From Antedon mediterranea (lineage: Eukaryota; Echinodermata; Crinoidea; Comatulida; Antedonidae): a stretch of 64,000 nucleotides of DNA. The stretch spans positions 22,532,001 to 22,596,000 of the forward strand of contig NC_092674.1 in assembly GCF_964355755.1 (NCBI RefSeq), read 5' to 3'. The notes beneath the pieces are model-generated. The model was not told where the DNA came from. It was given only the letters and a program-made list of their open reading frames with translations, and searched no databases. The position numbers and the translations under genes are program-made. Below, piece after piece: positions 60,021 to 64,000 of this stretch; the stretch's first letter is position 1, and each line of letters begins with the position of its first letter.

Positions 60021-63000
60021 ATGGATTGTGATTCAAAACGTCGTAAACAGAGTAAGTACAGTTATAGGCTAGCCTAGCTTTTATGAATAAAATAATCCAA
60101 AACTTAATAGTATATAATATTAATTATTAGCGTAGCAGCAGATATAGGCTTTTCTTATGTATGCGTATGTCTAGATAGGCCTCCTACTACTAGTAGGCCT
60201 AGACTAGGCACGGAGTATGGTCGAAGCGGCCGCCAACCTAATTTCGTCATTTGTATGGAACGCCGTGTGCGCTTTAATCTTGAATTAACGCCATGGCCTA
60301 GGCCTATAGCGAGTTGAGTTACAGGTCTTCTTTATATTTCTATAATAATTAAGTTTGCCTGCCGATAAATATCAATGTATATTTTATATGCATTTTAATA
60401 TTAACTTACATGCTATCGAATCTTATATTCAAATTTATATTCTACTTTTAATATTTACATACTAGGCCTAGGCCTAATCGAATTATAATAATTCGCCGTG
60501 GCTAAAGATACGGTACCGTATCCTAACTTCCATTTGCTGAAGGTACGGTAACATTGCATTACGTCATAACCAGCCAATGGGGTGCTGGTACGTCTGTGTG
60601 TGACGTCATCGTATAAGGGGATGTCCGTCCCGTATAAGGACTTTGGATTTTTTTTCATATTGTGAAACAGTGATCAACCGCATTTTCATTATGCTTCATT
60701 TATCGCTGTTATCGCCGTCGTGTGTTACAAAAACTAAATGTAGCCTACGTCTGTTATAAAAAGCCAAAACAGGTTGATTTTAATTCTAGAATACAGAAAA
60801 CTGTTTCAAAAGAGGCCTAGGCCTACTTACTACGTAGGCCTACTATATAACCTCATATGAGTTTGTTTGTGTAGGGAAAGCTGTGCCAGGCTGGGGCCAG
60901 CTAGCTGCATGTGTGCGCTGATTTCTGTGACTCATCCCTGGGGCTACTGTCTAAATCATAGTATTTGAGGGCCCCTTTATTGTCCGCATTTGCTTGTTGT
61001 TTATCATCAGCATCTGTAAACAAAATTTAATAAAAAATATAGGCCTAGGCCTAGACCTAAATAGGCCGAATCAAAATAAAACCTTCATCAGCACACACAC
61101 ATCCATGCAGCCTGGCGCCGCCGATAGGCATTCTCTACTGAACATACAGACGCGATTTGAAAGTCCTTTTTATGACGTAATGCAATTTTACCGTACCTTT
61201 ATTAGTAACCAGGGGTGGATTGCTATAAAACAGTCTTAACTCCCCGATTAAAGCCGGCTTTATCAGATAGACGGTCTTATTAAAGCCACTCCTGATAGAC
61301 CATTGCTATAAACCAGTCTTAGATAAGACCGCGTAAAGTAACAAATTAAGGGCGTACTTTGCGCGTAGAATACCAAATAAGGTAATGTTCGTCACGCTTG
61401 TTCAATTCACAATCATAACAGTACGTACATTTCTACGCGAGAAAATCCATTCTAGGCCTATATAACAATAAAATCACCGTTATTATTTGATTTAACAATT
61501 AAAACTCCTTCAATTGGTTGTCTTTGACGATAAATAATACGTAAAAGCAACAAAAAAAGAGGTTTAAGACTGTTTTAAGACTCCTTCGAGTAGGCTTTAA
61601 TTTTAAAGACCGTTTAGAGGTTATACCGCGGTATAGCAATGGTCTATAATATAAGACTACTTGCTACGTCACGAATTATAGCCGGCTAAGCGCTAAGACC
61701 GGTTATAGACCGCTTATAGCAATCCGCCTCTGAAATTAGAATACGGTACCGTATCTTTAGCCACAGCGTTAATAATTTACGTTTACATCATAATATACGT
61801 ACTTTTTATTTCTCATTTAAGACCTACGTACTTTATATTGGTAGTGAAGGGAAAATATAACGTTGAACTGACACGACGTTTCTCGACACTTTCCTATCGA
61901 ATCTCTAGGCCTACCCTAGTCTATAGGGCGGTCTATAGTAGCCTAGGGCCTAGGCTAAATAAGGCTAGCTAGGCGACTGATTCGAAAAAAATGCGACCAA
62001 CATGATTTGCTTGCTTTGTAACCGCTAGCCTAGGGCCTAGCCTAGGTATGCCTATTATAGGCTATGCAGATATAGGCTAGCTAGCCTAGCCTAAACTTTT
62101 CAGAGCGGTGGTATTCCTACTACTACTAGCCTAGCTAGGCCTAGTAGGCCCTAAGCCTACCTGGCTGCCACCTGCCTAAAAAGTAGGGACCTACCTTTTT
62201 TGGGCCTACTCTGTCTGCTGAGTAGTAGTAGTGTATGCATTGTTCTCTACTCTACTGTAGGCCTACTTACTCTAGCTAGAGAGGTTTGATTATTATAAAC
62301 ATGTCAAGGGCCTACCATGCCTATATTTGAATGACTGACTAAAGTAATGACTGATTGATGCTCTATTAACGTATATTGTTCTTCTGTACTATTTGTGTTC
62401 TTTAGCTTTCGTAAACTATGTTCTTGAAAAACTCAAAACTCGTCTGAAAGAAAAACCTACAGAGCCTCATAACTATAAAAGATGCGAATATAAATATGAG
62501 GCAAATGTGGCAGAAGATGAGTTGCAGAATGACATAAAAGATGATATTATTGATAATACCACCAATGAAACGAATGTACCATCTAAGAAAAAGAAAGTTT
62601 CTGCTAAATGCTATGAAAGAATTTACCAAGCCAGTCTGCCCATTGAGGGGTTGGAGGTTACAAGAGAAATTTCAGAGTCATGTGAAAGTGATTCTACAAA
62701 CAATAGTAATAATAGTAAGTAAATAGTATTTAAATCAAATCTTAAGTCATTTAATTTAAAAGCAAACCCCCATTAAAGTGCACATCTCCAGATGTCCCAG
62801 ATTTATGAAAGCTTGGCCAAACCATAGAGGGTGCTATGATTTTTACAAAATACAACATCCAAACAGAGGGCTATTGAAAACATATCTGGAATCAGCATCT
62901 ATATTAGTTTAAACAATGGGTATGGCATGGAATATGCCAATGTGCATTGTGGATTGTCCATCACCAACATGTTTAGTTATGTCTTTAGTTTTACAAAAAT

Positions 63001-63616
63001 TGCATACATAGTGGTCGAGACCAACAGCTTTCAGCTCCCCCAACCAACTGAAAAAAAAGAGAAAAACAAAACAAACTGGTGAAAATAGTCTGTTCAAATT
63101 TGTATGTATCCATTTCGATGGTGGTGACATCATGTAATTCACTACAGTACCTTTATTAGCAGATGCCCTATCCCTAAACACAATGTATTATCAAACCAAA
63201 TTATTATTAAACAATGCACATTTCAGTTGAACCAAAAAAGCGACAAAGGAAAAGAAAACGGCGTCACCGAGCCAGGAAAGATGAAGAAAAGATAACTGAA
63301 AATATATCAGAAGTACCAACACCAATTATACCAATACCTGATGGTTACTTGAGGACTACAGAAGATATAGAAGTACCAGCACCAATACCTGCGCCAGATT
63401 CAGCTCAGTCAGAGAAATCTGAAGAGAAGGTTACTAGGAAAAAAAATAACAAAGAAGCCAAGATAGCTTCAGTTAGAGTTGACTTAAAGAATGAGGCTCA
63501 CTCACTTGCACAAGTATGGAATGATTTCTTCAAAGCAAGATTCACTCTAGTGACTGAACCAGAAAATATTGGGGATGATTTACCAGAAACATGTAATCGG
63601 ATTCCTATAAATACAG
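60021..63616 (+). CDS. Basic, probably nuclear protein of unknown family (first 3 exons, 3' end outside window)
   Basis: Exons: 60021-60051 (MDCDSKRRKQ), 62406-62714 and 63227-63616. Each junction is phase 1 with strong donors (A|GTAAGT, A|GTAAGT, G|GTAATG) and acceptors, giving 243 residues so far. I do not recognise the family. Residues 11-30 look helical (FVNYVLEKLKTRLKEK). An acidic, Asn/Asp-rich stretch follows, then PSKKKK, and at the start of exon 3 a long basic cluster (PKKRQRKRKRRHRARK) that fits a nuclear localisation or nucleic-acid-binding signal. A Pro/Ile-rich repeat (EVPTPI, EVPAPIPAP) comes next, and near the end a hydrophobic patch (AHSLAQVWNDFFKARF). No signal peptide or membrane helix is seen. 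The gene model rests on splice-site and phase agreement and on protein-like composition. Confidence 0.65.
60160..60320. repeat. GGCCTA-rich short island
   Basis: Scattered TAGGCCT words (TAGTAGGCCTAGACTAGGC, GGCCTAGGCCTATAG) just downstream of exon 1 of the basic protein gene. Confidence 0.5.
60494..61768. mobile_element. Large inverted-repeat element with nested insertion (intron 1 of the basic protein gene)
   Basis: The left arm (60494-60570) reads GTGGCTAAAGATACGGTACC onward to GGTACGGTAACATTGCATTA. The right arm is its inverted copy, split in two (61171-61209 and 61733-61768) by the element at 61210-61732. The flanks show a possible 7-8-bp TAATAAT duplication, but the boundary is ambiguous by one base. 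No coding content was seen between the arms. Confidence 0.6.
61210..61732. mobile_element. hAT-like 0.5-kb element nested in the larger inverted repeat
   Basis: The left end CAGGGGTGGATTGCTATAA and the complement of TTATAGCAATCCGCCTCTG match except at two positions. Inner arms repeat AGACCATTGCTATA and GCCGGCT in both orientations. The CAG ends suggest hAT, but the 8-bp flanks (TTAGTAAC and AAATTAGA) do not match, so the class is provisional. Confidence 0.65.
61905..62280. repeat. GGCCTA-rich low-complexity island
   Basis: Irregular runs of CTAGCCTAGGGCCTAG and TAGGCCTA over almost 400 bp, ending about 125 bp before exon 2 of the basic protein gene. Confidence 0.8.
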
Positions 63617-63799
63617 GTAATGAATACATTTTTTTTTCTAACTTCAGTGTACATAATTATACTAATGGACTAAAACTGTAGAAATTACAACTAGAAAGCC
63701 ATACCTCTGCCTACTGTAAACTTCTCCTACATAAAATTTCTCCGGGAAAATATATGTGTGTCTTAATGCTGTGTGTGATTTAGGCTAATTTCACTACAA

Positions 63800-63960
63800 G
63801 CATGTGTATGCGAATTTGGTTTAATGGTTATGTAACCAGCCTTTCAACTAACAATAGATTCTGTTGACTAACAATAGAATGCATGTGTATGCGAATTTGG
63901 TTTAATGGTTATGTAACCAGCCTTTCAACTAACAATAGATTCTGTTGACTAACAATAAAA
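63800..63960. repeat. 81-bp tandem duplication
   Basis: GCATGTGTATGCGAATTTGG starts at 63800 and again at 63881. The copies appear identical through TTCTGTTGACTAACAATA. It lies in the intron after exon 3 of the basic protein gene and could be a polymorphic minisatellite. Confidence 0.9.
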
Positions 63961-64000
63961 TCAGCAATGCCAAAAACAAACGGATACATTTGAAAAAAAA

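Noticed and set aside
63800-63960. Start of a CRISPR-like array
   Set aside because: Only two head-to-tail copies without spacers, in a eukaryotic intron; it is an ordinary tandem duplication.

Overview
The window is animal (metazoan) nuclear DNA: AT-rich, split genes with GT-AG introns, TA microsatellites, and many short inverted-repeat transposons. Short islands built on GGCCTA (about 10.1, 29.3, 60.2 and 62.0 kb) and the gene content suggest a marine deuterostome, most likely an echinoderm. That placement is an inference from sequence style, not a proven identification. All protein genes except one were assembled by hand by joining open frames across splice sites with matching phase.

Layout. 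(1) 0.7-13.5 kb, minus strand: a 15-exon secreted modular protein with a signal peptide, a cysteine-containing N-terminal region, one EGF module and a von Willebrand factor D plus C8 region. It runs off the left edge. (2) 13.5-21.2 kb: no gene seen. (3) 21.2-22.3 kb, plus strand: an intronless reading frame for a two-Ig-domain type I membrane protein with tandem Tyr-x-Asn motifs in its tail. (4) 22.3-29.7 kb: gene-free, with a 1.6-kb hAT-type element that has an exact 8-bp target duplication and a 30-bp hAT-like miniature. (5) 29.8-41.2 kb, plus strand: a complete seven-exon lysosomal GH27 glycosidase (alpha-galactosidase / alpha-N-acetylgalactosaminidase family). Its first intron holds a 1.08-kb element with about 90-bp inverted repeats. 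(6) 41.2-46.9 kb: repeats and palindromes. (7) 47.0-58.9 kb, plus strand: a twelve-exon M14A zinc procarboxypeptidase with a predicted GPI-anchor tail, an internal insertion and altered pocket residues. A tRNA-like gene with anticodon ATC lies in its intron 10. (8) 60.0-63.6 kb, plus strand: the first three exons of a basic, probably nuclear protein of unknown family, which runs off the right edge.

The genes do not form a pathway. They look like ordinary unlinked neighbours in a repeat-rich genome. The points most worth checking are the carboxypeptidase variant, the intronless Ig receptor, the mixed specificity residues of the GH27 enzyme, the ATC tRNA, and the well-bounded young transposons.
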